DNA of 64,000 bases from contig NZ_MJAP01000002.1 in assembly GCF_001884735.1 (NCBI RefSeq), positions 275,914 to 339,913 on the forward strand, in the 5' to 3' direction. The notes beneath the pieces are model-generated. The model was not told the origin of the DNA, searched no databases, and worked only from the letters and a program-made list of their open reading frames with translations. Below, one piece after another: positions 6,331 through 17,096 of this stretch. A program made the position numbers and the translations under genes. The stretch's first letter is position 1, and every line of letters starts with the position of its first letter. The DNA is from Natronohydrobacter thiooxidans. GTDB taxonomy: Bacteria > Pseudomonadota > Alphaproteobacteria > Rhodobacterales > Rhodobacteraceae.

Positions 6331-8736
6331 TCAGCGGGCGGCGCGTCTGCGGGCGGGTTCCTCGAATTCGGACCCTGCCGAAAGACAAAACCCCCCCACC
6401 CCCCGCTCCAACCGCCCTTCGCGCAGCAGGGTGCCGAATCCGCGTAGCATGTCGTCGCGCGAGATTGTTTTTCCGTCATTGAAAGCAACGACATAGGTCA
6501 TCAGCTCGATTCGCGAGAAGGTCGCCTGCCCCTTGATATGCGTGGCGAAGGCGGCGGCGGCTTCGATCTGTTCGTCGAGCAGCCAGGCGTCGACTTCCTT
6601 TGCGAAATCCCGAAAAGCCTGATGATCGGCCGATGATGACGCCGCATCGAAATTCATGTTCGCGACGTCAATGCCGATGGCGCCCGCTGACTGGACGCGG
6701 CGCGGTCGCACCGGGCCACGGCGCTCAAGCGCGTCGATGCGCTGTTCCGATACCAGCACCAGCGGCGCGCGCGCCGCTTCCGGCCGGACCGAACGTTCCT
6801 TGCTGATCGGGGCCGGACGGCGTGGTAAGGCTTTGGTCACAGCAGCACTCTGGCTGGGCGTCGCGCACGATTCGACCGGTTCCGCGATGACGGGACCGGT
6901 GTCAGCAGACGCGTCTTCAGCCACCTCAGGGGCCGACTCAGGCGCGGATTTCACCAGATCCGCTGTGTCGGTCGCCGTCATGTCGCGGCGTTGCGCGGTT
7001 TCCTTCGCGCGCGCAATCGCGGGTTCCAGCAGTTCGGGCGTGTCCATATCGCCTTTGTAGCGTTCCACCTCGCGCTCATGGACAAGCTCACGGCGGCGCG
7101 GACCGCTGGCTTCTTCTTCCGCGCGGGCGGCATCCACAGCAACGCGCATGTGCTCGAATGTGTCGCGGCGGCGCAGCGCATCATGTTGACCAAGCTCGGC
7201 ATGGGCGGTTTCCATGAGCCGGTTCGCCGTGTCATCCGTGTCATCGGCCAGCGCACCGAAGACCATCTTGGCTTTCGAGCCGCGCTGCTTTTGTGCCGTC
7301 CGCTCGATCTCGGCCAGCTCACCGATCAGTTCCGCTTCGTCCTCTGCGCGCAGACCTGTATTGCCGAGAATGCCCTGGATTTGCGACCGCAGCGCCGCAG
7401 TGCTGGCGGCATCTGCCGTCTCGTCAGTCGCGTCGCCCTGTGCAACCGGCGCAGCATGTTCTGTCTCTGTATCCGACTCAAGTGCGGTCTCTTCATCAAG
7501 CTCCGATTCGGACTCCGGGGCAGGCGATAGCGATTCGTCGAGAAAATCATCGCCATGCACGGCTTCCTCGTAAGGGGCCAGATCGGGCTCTGCTTCGAGG
7601 GCCGTGGTGTTGGCTGTCTCGTCGGTCAGATAATCGTCATCATCATCTTCTTCATCGGCATCGACCTTGGCGAAATGCGCAGCAAGGCTCGAATCCTCGC
7701 TCTCTTCATCATAGAGTTCCGTTTCCTCGGCGGCATCGTCTTCGAAGTCCCAGACCTGGGCCTCTGGCTGCGGGTGAGCGTGCGCAGCTTTAACGGTCGC
7801 AGTTTCCGCCACGTCCTCGGGCAATTCATCGAGGCCAAGTGGGGCATCTTCGTGATGCGAATCATCGGCGATGGCGCTGTCATCTTCGCTGCCCTCTGCC
7901 GCATCCGGACTGGTCGAAAGCGTTTCCGCGACGAGATCAGTTTCGGAAAGCTCCGGATCGGTCAGATCTGTGACGGGTGCCTGCGTATCGAGCGCGGTTT
8001 CCGTCAGCGATTCGGCGTCGGCTTCGACAGGCTCAGGCTCTGCGGTTGCAGCTTCAGCCACCACGGCTTCAGCGAGCGGAGCGACTGCCGATCTGGCAAC
8101 AGCCTCGCGGATTCGTGCCAGTTTGTCGCCAAGTTCCTGCGCCGCAGGCGAGGAAGGCGCGACTGCGCTGATCTGGGGCGCTGCGGCATCTGTGTCCGTG
8201 GCTTGCGGTGTTTCGGCGGTGTCCGCAACCGGGGTGTCAGCCTCTGCGGCTTCCGGTTCCTGCGGCGCCATCCCGATTTCTGGTGCCGTGTCGACATCAC
8301 CAGCGGGTTCGGCCGCGACAGGCGTTTCCGTTACGGGCGTTTCCATCTCGGGCACTGCCGGGGCGTTGCCTTGGTCTGTGTCTTCTGCGGCTTCGGTCGT
8401 GACGGCGGCGGTTTGGCCAGCGGAAATCGCGGCGGGCGCCGTGACTGCCGTTGCAGGTACTGCAGCGGCGGGCATGACCTCGGCGGCCTGTCGCAGCAGG
8501 ATTCCATTCTCCTGAACGCGCGCTTCGACACGGCGCTGGATCTCGCGCTCGGCGATCCGATGCAGCATTTCCGCGTCCGGCGTCGGGGGTTCGGCGCCGA
8601 AATAGCGATCCTCGGAGGCGAGGTCGCGGAAATACTCGGCAATGGCTTTCATTGTGCCGAAAGGCTCGTCGAACCCTTCCAGCGTGCACGAAAACGTGCC
8701 GTAGGATACTGTAAGTATCTTGTTGGGACCAACCAT
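6331..8736 (-). CDS. Large acidic protein with conserved ends (801 aa), unknown function
   Basis: The first ~75 residues ([20 protein letters not shown], then [20 protein letters not shown]) and the last ~130 residues (from about [19 protein letters not shown] to the end) look folded and conserved, and I recall this pair of ends in Rhodobacteraceae. Between them lie ~550 residues of low complexity, very rich in A, E, D, T and P, probably disordered. No signal peptide or membrane segment is seen. It is divergent from the thiamine pyrophosphokinase gene, with only ~140 bp between the starts, and ends in a strong terminator. Some databases name relatives as chemotaxis or lipoproteins; nothing in this sequence supports that. 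Confidence 0.8.
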   Translation of the reverse strand: MVGPNKILTVSYGTFSCTLEGFDEPFGTMKAIAEYFRDLASEDRYFGAEPPTPDAEMLHRIAEREIQRRVEARVQENGILLRQAAEVMPAAAVPATAVTAPAAISAGQTAAVTTEAAEDTDQGNAPAVPEMETPVTETPVAAEPAGDVDTAPEIGMAPQEPEAAEADTPVADTAETPQATDTDAAAPQISAVAPSSPAAQELGDKLARIREAVARSAVAPLAEAVVAEAATAEPEPVEADAESLTETALDTQAPVTDLTDPELSETDLVAETLSTSPDAAEGSEDDSAIADDSHHEDAPLGLDELPEDVAETATVKAAHAHPQPEAQVWDFEDDAAEETELYDEESEDSSLAAHFAKVDADEEDDDDDYLTDETANTTALEAEPDLAPYEEAVHGDDFLDESLSPAPESESELDEETALESDTETEHAAPVAQGDATDETADAASTAALRSQIQGILGNTGLRAEDEAELIGELAEIERTAQKQRGSKAKMVFGALADDTDDTANRLMETAHAELGQHDALRRRDTFEHMRVAVDAARAEEEASGPRRRELVHEREVERYKGDMDTPELLEPAIARAKETAQRRDMTATDTADLVKSAPESAPEVAEDASADTGPVIAEPVESCATPSQSAAVTKALPRRPAPISKERSVRPEAARAPLVLVSEQRIDALERRGPVRPRRVQSAGAIGIDVANMNFDAASSSADHQAFRDFAKEVDAWLLDEQIEAAAAFATHIKGQATFSRIELMTYVVAFNDGKTISRDDMLRGFGTLLREGRLERGVGGFCLSAGSEFEEPARRRAAR

Positions 8737-8873
8737 ACTGTGCTCGCTTTCCTAACTTATACCCGGCAACACTCTCAGAGCAGATGAGCGATTACATGTT
8801 CAGACTTAGGTTTTTTAATGATCTGAATGTGGCCAAAACTGTGGCGATTCGCCTGAATCATGAGTCTATAGCG

Positions 8874-9545
8874 ATGAATTTGTCTGTCGATACTCTCAAT
8901 GGTGTGACCCTAGTCGGGGGTGGGCGCTATGCAAAAGCCGATCTGGAGCGGGCGCTTTTGCTGGCCCCCGTGCTGGTGGCCGCCGATGGCGGGGCCAACG
9001 GGCTGTGCGCCGCTGGCAGGGTGCCGGAGCGTGTTATCGGTGATCTGGACTCGCTTGATCCCGCCTTGCGCGACCGGCTGGGGGCGCGTGTCCTGCATGT
9101 TCCCGATCAGGACAGCACGGATTTCGATAAATGCCTGAGCCGGATTTCGGCCCCGGTCATCATTGGTCTGGGCTTCGACGGGGCGCGGCTGGATCATACT
9201 CTGGCGGCGATGACATCGCTGGTCTGGCACGGGCGGGCGCGGGTCGTGCTGCTTTGCGCCGAAGATATCTGCTTTCTCGCCCCGCCACGGATCAGCCTTG
9301 ATCTGGACCCCGGCGCGCGTGTCTCGCTCTTTCCCATGGCGGCGGTCACGGGCCGCTCTGCGGGGTTGCACTGGCCGATAGAGGGCCTGCATTTTTCTCC
9401 GGCAGAGACGATCGGCACATCAAACCATGCGGATCAGGCGCGGGTGGATCTGGAGTTTGACAGGCCCGGTATGCTGGTGCTGCTGGAGCGCGACTGTCTG
9501 GAACAGATCGTCCGGCGACTGCCCGAGGGGCCGGACTGGCTGTGA
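8874..9545 (+). CDS. Thiamine pyrophosphokinase (thiamine diphosphokinase)
   Basis: Transfers pyrophosphate from ATP to thiamine to make the cofactor TPP. Motifs in order: VAADGGAN, RVIGDLDS and DQDSTDFDKCL, which hold the metal-binding aspartates, then LGFDGARLDHTLA. The chosen start (MNLSVDTL) gives 223 residues, the usual family length; an upstream ATG at 8784 would add 30 residues with no homology I recognise. The gene is convergent with ubiB, whose stop is two bases away. It complements the thiGE genes at the left end of the window, though it is separate from them. Confidence 0.9.
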   Translation: MNLSVDTLNGVTLVGGGRYAKADLERALLLAPVLVAADGGANGLCAAGRVPERVIGDLDSLDPALRDRLGARVLHVPDQDSTDFDKCLSRISAPVIIGLGFDGARLDHTLAAMTSLVWHGRARVVLLCAEDICFLAPPRISLDLDPGARVSLFPMAAVTGRSAGLHWPIEGLHFSPAETIGTSNHADQARVDLEFDRPGMLVLLERDCLEQIVRRLPEGPDWL

Positions 9546-9547
9546 GG

Positions 9548-11080
9548 CTATAGCAGCGCGCCCAGCCCGACACCCAGCGCAACAAGCGCCGCACCAATCA
9601 TGGCGCCGGTGACAGGGCCGATCAGGCGCGGGGGCGTTGCAGATTTGCCGCCCTGTGCCTGTGCGATCAGCGCCTCTTCGGCAAGGCGCGGCAGATGTGG
9701 TCCGAACCGGGTCAGGATGCGCAGGGTCTGGGCCAGATCGCGCGCGAGTGCTTTGGGGCCGATACTGTCGCGGATGTAATCCCCGACCACAGGGCGCGCG
9801 GTCTGCCACATGTTGATTTCGGGATGAAGCGAGCGCGCGACCCCTTCGACCACGACCATGGTGCGTTGCAGCAGGATCAGTTCGGTGCGGGTTTCCATGC
9901 CGAAGCGCTCGGTGACTTCGAACAGATAGGCCAGCAGGCGGGCCATCGAGATATGGCGCGCATCCATGCCGAAAATGGGCTCTCCCACGGCGCTCAGCGC
10001 GCGGGCGAATTCGTCGATATCGCGATCCGCCGGGACATAGCCCATCTCGAAATGGACTTCCGCCACGCGGCGGTAATCCTTCTGGATGAACCCATAGAGG
10101 ATTTCGGCATAGGCGCGGCGGGTCAGCATGTCGATGCGCCCCATGATGCCGAAATCGAAGGCGATGATCTCGCCGGTCGGCGTGACCTTCATATTGCCCT
10201 GATGCATGTCGCCGTGAAACAGCCCGTCGCGCAGCGCATGGCTGAGAAACAGGGTCAGGACGCGGGTGCCCAGTTCCGCGCGGTCCAGGCCCAGCCGGTC
10301 GAGCGCGGCATTGTCGCCCAGTGACACACCCTCGGCCCAATCGAGCGTCATTACCCGGCGCGACGAGAGGTTCCAATGCGGAAGGGGTACGCGGAATCCG
10401 GTATCATCGGTCGTGTTCTTGGCAAACTCGGCGGCAGAGGCGGCTTCTAGGCGCAGGTCCAGTTCGGCTTCGACCACGGATTCGAAATGCGCGATCACGT
10501 CCAGCGGGCGCAGGCGGCGGGTTTTGGGCAGAAGAATCGCGATCATCCGCGCGGCGAAATAGAAGGCGGAGATATCGGTGCGAAAGGCGCGTTCGACACC
10601 GGGGCGCAGCACCTTGATCGCCACCCGCGCGCCGGTATCGGCCAGACAGGCCGAATGGACCTGCGCGATCGAGGCGGCGGCGACCGGCTCGGAGATATCG
10701 CGGAACAGTTCCGCTACCGGGCGTTCGAGTTCCTCGGCGATGACGTCGAGGGCGACGGCGCGGGGGAAGGGGGGCAACTGGTCCTGCAGATAGCGCAGCT
10801 GATCGGCCAGTTCCTGCCCCACCACATCGGGGCGGGTCGCAAGGGTCTGGCCGAATTTGATATAGGCCGGGCCAAGGGCGGTCAGCGCGCGGGTCAGGGG
10901 TGGCAGGGCCGGATCGCCCCTCAACCCCAGCCATTTGAACGGCCAGCCCAGAATCCGCGCGGCGACGCGCAGGCGGGGCGGCACATTCATCTTTTCCAGC
11001 ACCACGGCCATGGCGCCCGTGCGCTCGAATGTGGCGCCGGTGCGGATCAGCCGCCAGAGATTGAAGACGCCCGAGACCAT
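9548..11080 (-). CDS. ubiB: Ubiquinone biosynthesis protein UbiB (atypical kinase)
   Basis: A member of the ABC1/ADCK/UbiB family needed for ubiquinone synthesis at the inner membrane. 510 residues. Visible marks are the KxGQ motif (KFGQ, 75-78), the alanine-rich loop AAAS (134-137), the invariant lysine in VAIK (156), HGDMHQGN with the catalytic-loop residues, and FDFG for metal binding. A hydrophobic segment ends the protein (from about 480). It lies two bases downstream of ubiE on the same strand, so the pair is one operon. Confidence 0.95.
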   Translation of the reverse strand: MVSGVFNLWRLIRTGATFERTGAMAVVLEKMNVPPRLRVAARILGWPFKWLGLRGDPALPPLTRALTALGPAYIKFGQTLATRPDVVGQELADQLRYLQDQLPPFPRAVALDVIAEELERPVAELFRDISEPVAAASIAQVHSACLADTGARVAIKVLRPGVERAFRTDISAFYFAARMIAILLPKTRRLRPLDVIAHFESVVEAELDLRLEAASAAEFAKNTTDDTGFRVPLPHWNLSSRRVMTLDWAEGVSLGDNAALDRLGLDRAELGTRVLTLFLSHALRDGLFHGDMHQGNMKVTPTGEIIAFDFGIMGRIDMLTRRAYAEILYGFIQKDYRRVAEVHFEMGYVPADRDIDEFARALSAVGEPIFGMDARHISMARLLAYLFEVTERFGMETRTELILLQRTMVVVEGVARSLHPEINMWQTARPVVGDYIRDSIGPKALARDLAQTLRILTRFGPHLPRLAEEALIAQAQGGKSATPPRLIGPVTGAMIGAALVALGVGLGALL

Positions 11081-11081
11081 C

Positions 11082-11843
11082 TCAGATCTTCCAGCCCGAA
11101 TGCAAAGCCGCGATGCCCATCGACAGGTTGCGGTATTTGACCTGCTCGAACCCTGCCGCGCGGATCATTTCGGCGAAGCGGTCCTGATCGGGGAAGCGGC
11201 GGATCGATTCGACCAGATACTGATAGCTGTCGCGGTCGCCGGTCACGATCTGGCCCATCGCCGGAATCACATTGAAGGAATAGAGATCATAGGCTTTCTG
11301 CAGCAACTCATTCGGGATCTGGCTGAATTCCAGCACCATCAGGCGCCCGCCGGGACGCAGGACGCGGAACGCCTCTGACAGCGCCTCCTCGATCCGGGTC
11401 ACGTTGCGGATGCCGAAGCTGATTGTGTAGACATCGAATGTATTGGCCGCGAAGGGCAGCGCCATCGCATCGCCCACAATCCAGTCAAGCTGATGGGCCA
11501 TATTCGCGGCTTCGGCGCGTTGCTGCCCTGCGATCAGCATGGATTCGGTCAGGTCCAGAACCGTGGCCTGCGCGCTCTCGCCCGCGCGGCCAAGGAAGCG
11601 GAAGGCCACATCGCCGGTGCCGCCCGCCACATCCAGCAATTTCTGACCGGGGCGCGGGGCGAGCCAGTCCATCATCGCGTCTTTCCAGATGCGGTGAATA
11701 CCCACGGACATCAGGTCATTCATCACATCGTATTTCGAGGCAACCGAGGTGAATACCCCCTGCACCAGACCGGCTTTCTGGTCTTCATCCACGGTCTGAA
11801 AGCCGAAATGGGTGGTTCTGTCTGTCCCGGTCATCGCGGCCAT
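11082..11843 (-). CDS. ubiE: Ubiquinone/menaquinone C-methyltransferase UbiE
   Basis: SAM-dependent methyltransferase acting on the benzoquinol ring in ubiquinone synthesis. About 253 residues from MAAMTG at 11843; MTGTDRTT at 11834 is an alternative. The family signature [17 protein letters not shown] is near residues 38-54 and SAM motif I, DVAGGTGD, is at 71-78. GIRNVT and [12 protein letters not shown] follow. The frame remains open upstream but crosses the divergent mutM start, so the shorter form is right. It forms an operon with ubiB. Confidence 0.95.
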   Translation of the reverse strand: MAAMTGTDRTTHFGFQTVDEDQKAGLVQGVFTSVASKYDVMNDLMSVGIHRIWKDAMMDWLAPRPGQKLLDVAGGTGDVAFRFLGRAGESAQATVLDLTESMLIAGQQRAEAANMAHQLDWIVGDAMALPFAANTFDVYTISFGIRNVTRIEEALSEAFRVLRPGGRLMVLEFSQIPNELLQKAYDLYSFNVIPAMGQIVTGDRDSYQYLVESIRRFPDQDRFAEMIRAAGFEQVKYRNLSMGIAALHSGWKI

Positions 11844-11940
11844 GCTCCACGTTCTGCCCCTTGCCGGGGCGCTTTGTGCTTCCTTATAGGGTGTTTGGGG
11901 GGCGATACAATGCGACCCCGTGACAGTCAGGACCGCGATC

Positions 11941-12804
11941 ATGCCCGAATTGCCCGAAGTCGAAACCGTGCGGCGCGGTCTTGCCCCCGCGATGGAGGGG
12001 CAGGTGATCGCAAGGGCCGAGTTGCGCCGGGGCGATCTGCGCTGGCCGTTTCCGCCGGATATGGCGGCGCGGCTGACCGGGGCGCGCGTGTCGCAGTTGC
12101 GGCGGCGGTCGAAATACATCCTTGCCGATCTGGACCGGGGCGAGAGCCTGATCATTCATCTGGGCATGTCGGGGCGGATAGTGATTTCGGGGCTGAGCGC
12201 GCCGCATGTGCCGGGGCAGTTCCATTTTGACCATCCGGCGATTGAAAAACATGATCATGTGATCTTTCACATGGGGCAGGGCGCGCGCGTGACGTTCAAC
12301 GATCCGCGCCGGTTCGGGGCGATGGATCTTTGCGCGACCGACCGGCTGGAGGCGCATCCGCTGCTGGCCAGTATCGGGCCGGAACCGCTGGGCAACGGCT
12401 TTCACGCGGGATATCTGGCCAGCCGTCTGGCAGGTCGAAAAACCCCGATCAAGGCGGCGCTGCTGGATCAGCGAATCGTTGCGGGTCTGGGCAATATCTA
12501 TGTCTGCGAGGCGCTTTTCCGGGCAGGCATTCGCCCGGAGCGCCCGGCCGGACGGATCAGCGCCGCGCGGATTTCGACCCTGACCGATACGATCCGCGCG
12601 ACTCTTCTGGAGGCGATCGAGGCAGGGGGGTCTTCGCTGCGCGACTACCGTCAAGCCAATGGCGAGCTTGGGTATTTCCAGCATTCCTTCCGCGTCTATG
12701 GACGCGAGGCCGCGCCCTGTGTGACGCCGGATTGCCGGGATACCGTGCGCCGTATCGTGCAATCCGGGCGCTCGACCTTCTACTGCCCGTCCTGCCAGAG
12801 ATGA
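11941..12804 (+). CDS. mutM: Formamidopyrimidine-DNA glycosylase (Fpg)
   Basis: Removes 8-oxoguanine and other oxidised purines from DNA and nicks the strand. The start is fixed by MPELPEVE: Pro2 is the catalytic N-terminus and Glu3 the second active-site residue after Met removal. Lys58 and the HLGMSG loop (73-78) follow, and the C-terminus carries the zinc finger with Cys 260, 265, 282 and 285. Length 287. Divergent from ubiE, with 97 bp between the starts. Confidence 0.97.
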   Translation: MPELPEVETVRRGLAPAMEGQVIARAELRRGDLRWPFPPDMAARLTGARVSQLRRRSKYILADLDRGESLIIHLGMSGRIVISGLSAPHVPGQFHFDHPAIEKHDHVIFHMGQGARVTFNDPRRFGAMDLCATDRLEAHPLLASIGPEPLGNGFHAGYLASRLAGRKTPIKAALLDQRIVAGLGNIYVCEALFRAGIRPERPAGRISAARISTLTDTIRATLLEAIEAGGSSLRDYRQANGELGYFQHSFRVYGREAAPCVTPDCRDTVRRIVQSGRSTFYCPSCQR

Positions 12805-12868
12805 CTTGAACCCATGCGCCAAGCTGTTATGCCAAGGGGCCTGACAGCCACAACCAAGGTGCCGCCAC

Positions 12869-13645
12869 ATGGCCTATGAAACGCTGATCGTCGATATCGA
12901 GAATCATGTCGCACTGATCCGCCTCAACCGCCCCGATGCCCTCAACGCGCTCAACAGCACCCTTCTGGGTGAGTTGGTCGAGGCCCTGAGCGCCGCCGAC
13001 AAGAATGACAAGGTGCGCTGCATCGTCATCACCGGGTCTGACAAGGCTTTCGCCGCTGGCGCCGATATAAAGGAAATGTCCGAGAAGGGCTTTGTGGACA
13101 TGTTCGAGCAGGACATGTTCGGACCCGAGACCGAGGCATTCCTGCGTATCCGCAAGCCGATCATTGCCGCTGTGGCAGGCTATGCGCTGGGCGGAGGCTG
13201 CGAGCTGGCGATGATGTGCGACTTCATCATCGCCGCCGATACGGCCAAGTTCGGCCAGCCCGAGATCAACCTTGGTGTCGTGGCGGGAATCGGGGGGACG
13301 CAGCGCCTGACGCGCTTTGTGGGCAAGTCAAAGGCGATGGACATGCATCTGACAGGCCGGTTCATGGATGCCGAGGAAGCCGAGCGCTCGGGGCTGGTCA
13401 GCCGGGTCGTGCCCGCCAAGAAACTGATGGAAGAGGCGATGGCCGCAGCGGCCAAGATCGCCGAGAAATCGCAGATCACGGTCAAGGTGGTCAAGGAAGC
13501 CGTCAATCGCAGCTATGAGACCACGCTGCGCGAAGGGTTGCTCTTCGAGCGGCGGGTATTCCACAGCCTGTTCGGCACTGACGATCAGAAAGAGGGCATG
13601 TCGGCCTTTCTGGAAAAGCGCCAGCCGCAATTCCGCGACAGCTGA
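12869..13645 (+). CDS. Enoyl-CoA hydratase (crotonase family)
   Basis: Expected to hydrate short-chain 2-enoyl-CoA in beta-oxidation. 258 residues with the crotonase plan: AGADIKEM (oxyanion-hole loop, about 62-70), [11 protein letters not shown] with Glu112 and QPEINLG with Glu132. These two glutamates have the 20-residue spacing of the catalytic pair in rat mitochondrial hydratase. It sits between mutM and rpsT, the usual place in Rhodobacteraceae. Substrate range cannot be read from the sequence. Confidence 0.92.
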   Translation: MAYETLIVDIENHVALIRLNRPDALNALNSTLLGELVEALSAADKNDKVRCIVITGSDKAFAAGADIKEMSEKGFVDMFEQDMFGPETEAFLRIRKPIIAAVAGYALGGGCELAMMCDFIIAADTAKFGQPEINLGVVAGIGGTQRLTRFVGKSKAMDMHLTGRFMDAEEAERSGLVSRVVPAKKLMEEAMAAAAKIAEKSQITVKVVKEAVNRSYETTLREGLLFERRVFHSLFGTDDQKEGMSAFLEKRQPQFRDS

Positions 13646-13800
13646 TCTGCGATTCGCGCTTTTCTTTCGCCTGTATCTGGCGTATGTGCAGCGCCACATG
13701 CGCGTGGGCCCGCTAAAGGCATGAGTCGGAACTGGTCGGTCAGACCAGTCGCGGGGCCGTTGTGCGACAGTTTTGAAACGGAACCGAAAGACGAGAACCC

Positions 13801-14070
13801 ATGGCAAATACGCCCCAGTCGAAGAAACGCGCGCGTCAGATCGAGCGCCGCACCGAAGTCAACAAAGCACGCCGCTCGCGTATCCGCACCTTCCTGCGCA
13901 AGGTCGAGGAAGCGCTCGCATCGGGCAATGCAGATGACGCAAAGGAAGCCCTGCGTCAGGCGCAGCCGGAACTGGCGCGCGGTGTGACCAAGGGTGTGCT
14001 GCACAAGAACACTGTTGCCCGGAAGATGTCGCGCCTCTCGTCGCGCGTCAAGGCATTGAGCGCGCAGTAA
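13801..14070 (+). CDS. rpsT: 30S ribosomal protein S20
   Basis: A primary 16S rRNA-binding protein of the small subunit. 89 residues, very basic, starting [17 protein letters not shown] and ending with [18 protein letters not shown], the S20 signature. A strong terminator follows within 30 bp, so it is transcribed alone. The 155-bp spacer upstream must hold its promoter. Confidence 0.97.
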   Translation: MANTPQSKKRARQIERRTEVNKARRSRIRTFLRKVEEALASGNADDAKEALRQAQPELARGVTKGVLHKNTVARKMSRLSSRVKALSAQ

Positions 14071-14096
14071 TTTTTCGCATGATATGCGGAATAAAG

Positions 14097-14118
14097 GGTG
14101 CCTTCGGGCACCTTTTTT
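14097..14118 (+). terminator. rpsT terminator
   Basis: The stem GGTGCC / GGCACC with a TTCG tetraloop is followed by six T, a textbook Rho-independent terminator. Confidence 0.9.
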
Positions 14119-14507
14119 CATGCCTGCTCAAGATGCAGATTTGCCGCATCGATCCGATTCTTTGTCACCGGAGTGACAGTCAAGTCTGTTGTTCGGTTGC
14201 GGTTATTCTGTGTCGGTTGGTAATGTCACTCAGCGACTCGGGAAGGCCTTGGGGGGACTGAACAGTGGCTATCTGGTCCATGCGGCCAGATATCGTCGTC
14301 TGCGATACGACAATGTGATCTTGGGTGCTGGGTGCGGTGAAGAGCGTCGGGGCATGACACTACTGTAAGAACATTCTGATCCCTGTTGCGGGCGATCAGC
14401 CATGTCTTGGACAAGTATGTCTGCAGGCGCCGTTGTCCGATTCGGCGCTGCCAAAAAACGTTTCGATGCGCTTTGCGTGGAACGAAGAAAACAGGCTGGG
14501 GTGCGAA
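14119..14507 (+). promoter_or_regulatory. dnaA upstream region
   Basis: About 390 bp without a gene. It holds the palindrome TGTCAC-N4-GTGACA (14163-14178), a further TGTCAC at 14224, an inverted repeat TATCTGG/CCAGATA (14270-14292), and three GANTC sites (14156, 14235, 14439) that CcrM would methylate in alphaproteobacteria. I see no cluster of good DnaA boxes, so I do not call an origin here. The TGTCAC palindrome is the best candidate for a regulator site. A TTG at 14433 and an ATG at 14466 are in frame with dnaA but give non-conserved extensions. Confidence 0.45.
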
Positions 14508-15845
14508 GTGACAGATAGCTGGGCAGGGATATCGAATGAATTGCGGCGGGAAGTCGGGGAGAGCAATCACAAGAGCTGGATAGAACCACTTGAATGCCTT
14601 GCGATCAAGGAAGGGGTTGCGCATTTCCGGGCGCCGTCGCGTTTTGTGGGTGATTGGGTCAAGCGCAACTATCACGATCAGATCCTGACCCTGATCCGCA
14701 ATTCCGGCACCGATGTCACACGGCTTGATTTCGTGGTCAGCGGCGCAGTTGCCGCGCGGCCAAAGGCCGAGGCCGCGCGCGCGCCCGTATCCGGCGATGA
14801 CGTGCTGCAAGGCACCGTCCTGGACCCCAAGCTGAATTTCGACAATTTCGTTGTCGGCAAGCCGAATGAACTGGCCCATGCTGCCGCGCGACGTGTCGCC
14901 GAAGGCGGGGCGGTGACCTTCAATCCGCTTTTCCTCTATGGTGGCGTGGGCTTGGGCAAGACCCATCTGATGCAGGCGATTGCCTGGGAACTGACCGAGA
15001 AGCGCCCCGATCTGCAGGTGCTGTATCTGTCCGCAGAGAAATTCATGTATCGCTTCGTGCAGGCGCTGCGGGACCGCGAGATCATGGATTTCAAGAATAT
15101 CTTCCGCTCGGTGGATGTCCTGATGGTCGATGATGTGCAGTTCATCGCAGGCAAGGACAGCACGCAGGAAGAATTCTTCCACACCTTCAACGCGCTGGTG
15201 GATCAGAACAAGCAGATCGTGATCTCTGCCGATCGCGCGCCCGGTGAGATCAAGGATCTGGAAGCACGGATCTCGTCGCGGATGCAATGCGGTCTGGTCG
15301 TGGACCTGCACCCGACGAATTACGAATTGCGCCTGGGCATCCTGCAGCGCAAGGCCGCGCATTTTGCCCAATCCTATGGCAGCGTGACCATCAGCGACGG
15401 GATCTTCGAGTTTCTGGCGCATCGCATCAGCAACAATGTGCGCGTGCTTGAGGGGGCGCTGCAGCGTCTTTTCGCGTTTTCCAGCCTGATCGGGCAGGAA
15501 ATCACCATGGATATGGTGCAGGATTGCCTGTCCGATATCCTGCGCACCTCGGAGCGGCGGGTGACGGTCGAGGAGATCCAGCGCAAGGTGGCGGAGCATT
15601 TCAATATTCGCCTATCCGACATGCTGGGGCCGAAGCGCACCCGCACCATCGCGCGCCCGCGCCAGATCGCGATGTATCTGTCGAAGGAACTGACCTCGCG
15701 GTCGCTGCCGGAAATCGGGCGTCGGTTTGGCGGGCGCGACCACACCACGATCCTGCATGGCGTGCGCAAGGTCGAGGAAATGCGCGCGGCGGACAGCCAG
15801 CTGAACGAAGATATCGAACTGCTGCGCAGGCTTCTGGAAAACTGA
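14508..15845 (+). CDS. dnaA: Chromosomal replication initiator DnaA
   Basis: Binds DnaA boxes and opens the origin. I chose the GTG at 14508 because the next residues, TDSWAGI...SWIEPLE, match the N-terminus of Rhodobacteraceae DnaA. From this start the protein has 445 residues. Domain I is about 1-80, a linker follows, then AAA+ with Walker A GGVGLGKT (145-152) and Walker B MVDD (206-209). The C-terminal DNA-binding domain ends with FGGRDHTTILHGVRKVEEM, the DnaA signature. dnaN follows after 108 bp. Confidence 0.96.
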   Translation: MTDSWAGISNELRREVGESNHKSWIEPLECLAIKEGVAHFRAPSRFVGDWVKRNYHDQILTLIRNSGTDVTRLDFVVSGAVAARPKAEAARAPVSGDDVLQGTVLDPKLNFDNFVVGKPNELAHAAARRVAEGGAVTFNPLFLYGGVGLGKTHLMQAIAWELTEKRPDLQVLYLSAEKFMYRFVQALRDREIMDFKNIFRSVDVLMVDDVQFIAGKDSTQEEFFHTFNALVDQNKQIVISADRAPGEIKDLEARISSRMQCGLVVDLHPTNYELRLGILQRKAAHFAQSYGSVTISDGIFEFLAHRISNNVRVLEGALQRLFAFSSLIGQEITMDMVQDCLSDILRTSERRVTVEEIQRKVAEHFNIRLSDMLGPKRTRTIARPRQIAMYLSKELTSRSLPEIGRRFGGRDHTTILHGVRKVEEMRAADSQLNEDIELLRRLLEN

Positions 15846-15953
15846 TGCTGCACGCGACATTGTGAGATTCCCTCTTGTCGCCAGTGCAAAATTGACTAGG
15901 CTCGCGGTCCCCGATGGGGCCGTAGCGGCCTGTCAGACAATAGGACTTATGAC

Positions 15954-17072
15954 ATGAAGATCAGCATTGAACGGGCCGTTTTGCTCAAGGCCGTGTCACA
16001 GGCTCAATCTGTTGTCGAGCGTCGCAACACGATCCCGATCCTTGCGAATGTCCTGATCGAGGCTGATGAGGGCAATGTCCGGCTGCGCGCGACCGATCTG
16101 GATATCGAGGTGGTGGATCGCGCGCCCGCGATGGTGGAAAACGCTGGCGCCACGACAGTCTCTGCGGTGTTGCTGCATGAGATTATCCGCAAGCTGCCGG
16201 ATGGCGCGCTGGTCGAACTGATCAATGACCCGCGCACCGGGCGGTTGCAGGTCTCTGCCGGGCGGTCGGTGTTTTCGCTGGCGACCTTGCCGAAAGAGGA
16301 TTTCCCGGTGATGGCGTCGAGCGAGTACAGCGCCAATTTCTCGGCCCCGGCAAAGGTGCTGCGCCGCCTGTTCGACAAGGCGAAATTCGCGATTTCGACC
16401 GAAGAGACGCGCTATTATCTGAACGGCGTCTATATGCATGTGGCCGAGGGCGAGGGGGGGCGGGTTCTGCGCTGCGTTGCGACCGACGGGCACCGGCTGG
16501 CCCGGATTGATGCGGCCTTGCCTGAAGGGGCCGAGTCCATGGCCGGTGTGATCGTCCCGCGCAAGACGGTGGGCGAGTTGCGCAAGCTGCTGGAAGAGGA
16601 TGACATGGAAATCGCGGTGTCCGTGTCGGAAACCAAGGTACGTTTTGCGACGCCGGATATCACCCTGACCTCGAAAGTGATTGACGGGACTTTCCCCGAT
16701 TACACCCGCGTCATTCCCACCCAGAATGCCAAGCGGCTGGAAGTGGATGCCGCCGAATTTGCCAAGGCCGTGGACCGTGTGGCAACGGTCTCGTCGGAGC
16801 GCTCGCGCGCGGTGAAGCTTGCGCTGGAAGATGACAAGCTGGTGCTTTCCGTCAACGCGCCCGATTCCGGCGCGGCCGAGGAAGAACTGATCGTGGCCTA
16901 TGGCGATGAGCGGCTGGAGATCGGCTTCAACGCGAAATACCTGCTGGAAATCGCCAGCCAGGTGGATCGCGAGAATGCGGTCTTCATGTTCAACTCTTCC
17001 GGTGATCCGACCCTGATGCGGGAAGGCAATGATACCAGCGCGGTTTATGTGGTGATGCCGATGCGGGTGTAA
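15954..17072 (+). CDS. dnaN: DNA polymerase III beta subunit (sliding clamp)
   Basis: The ring-shaped clamp that holds polymerase III on DNA. 372 residues, the normal length, from MKISIERAVLLKAVSQAQSV to YVVMPMRV; the C-terminal MPMR(V/L) motif is typical of the beta clamp. It lies between dnaA and recF as in many bacteria. A hairpin with a T-run lies directly after it, so dnaN and recF may be partly uncoupled. Confidence 0.98.
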   Translation: MKISIERAVLLKAVSQAQSVVERRNTIPILANVLIEADEGNVRLRATDLDIEVVDRAPAMVENAGATTVSAVLLHEIIRKLPDGALVELINDPRTGRLQVSAGRSVFSLATLPKEDFPVMASSEYSANFSAPAKVLRRLFDKAKFAISTEETRYYLNGVYMHVAEGEGGRVLRCVATDGHRLARIDAALPEGAESMAGVIVPRKTVGELRKLLEEDDMEIAVSVSETKVRFATPDITLTSKVIDGTFPDYTRVIPTQNAKRLEVDAAEFAKAVDRVATVSSERSRAVKLALEDDKLVLSVNAPDSGAAEEELIVAYGDERLEIGFNAKYLLEIASQVDRENAVFMFNSSGDPTLMREGNDTSAVYVVMPMRV

Positions 17073-17096
17073 TCCCCGGTCTATGCGTCGTTTCAG

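Noticed and set aside
7555..8787. 410-codon plus-strand frame
   Set aside because: Antisense shadow of the acidic low-complexity gene on the minus strand; its G/R/F-rich translation follows from the codons opposite.
14071..14507. oriC next to dnaA
   Set aside because: No cluster of TTATCCACA-like boxes or AT-rich unwinding element is apparent; in many alphaproteobacteria the origin lies elsewhere.
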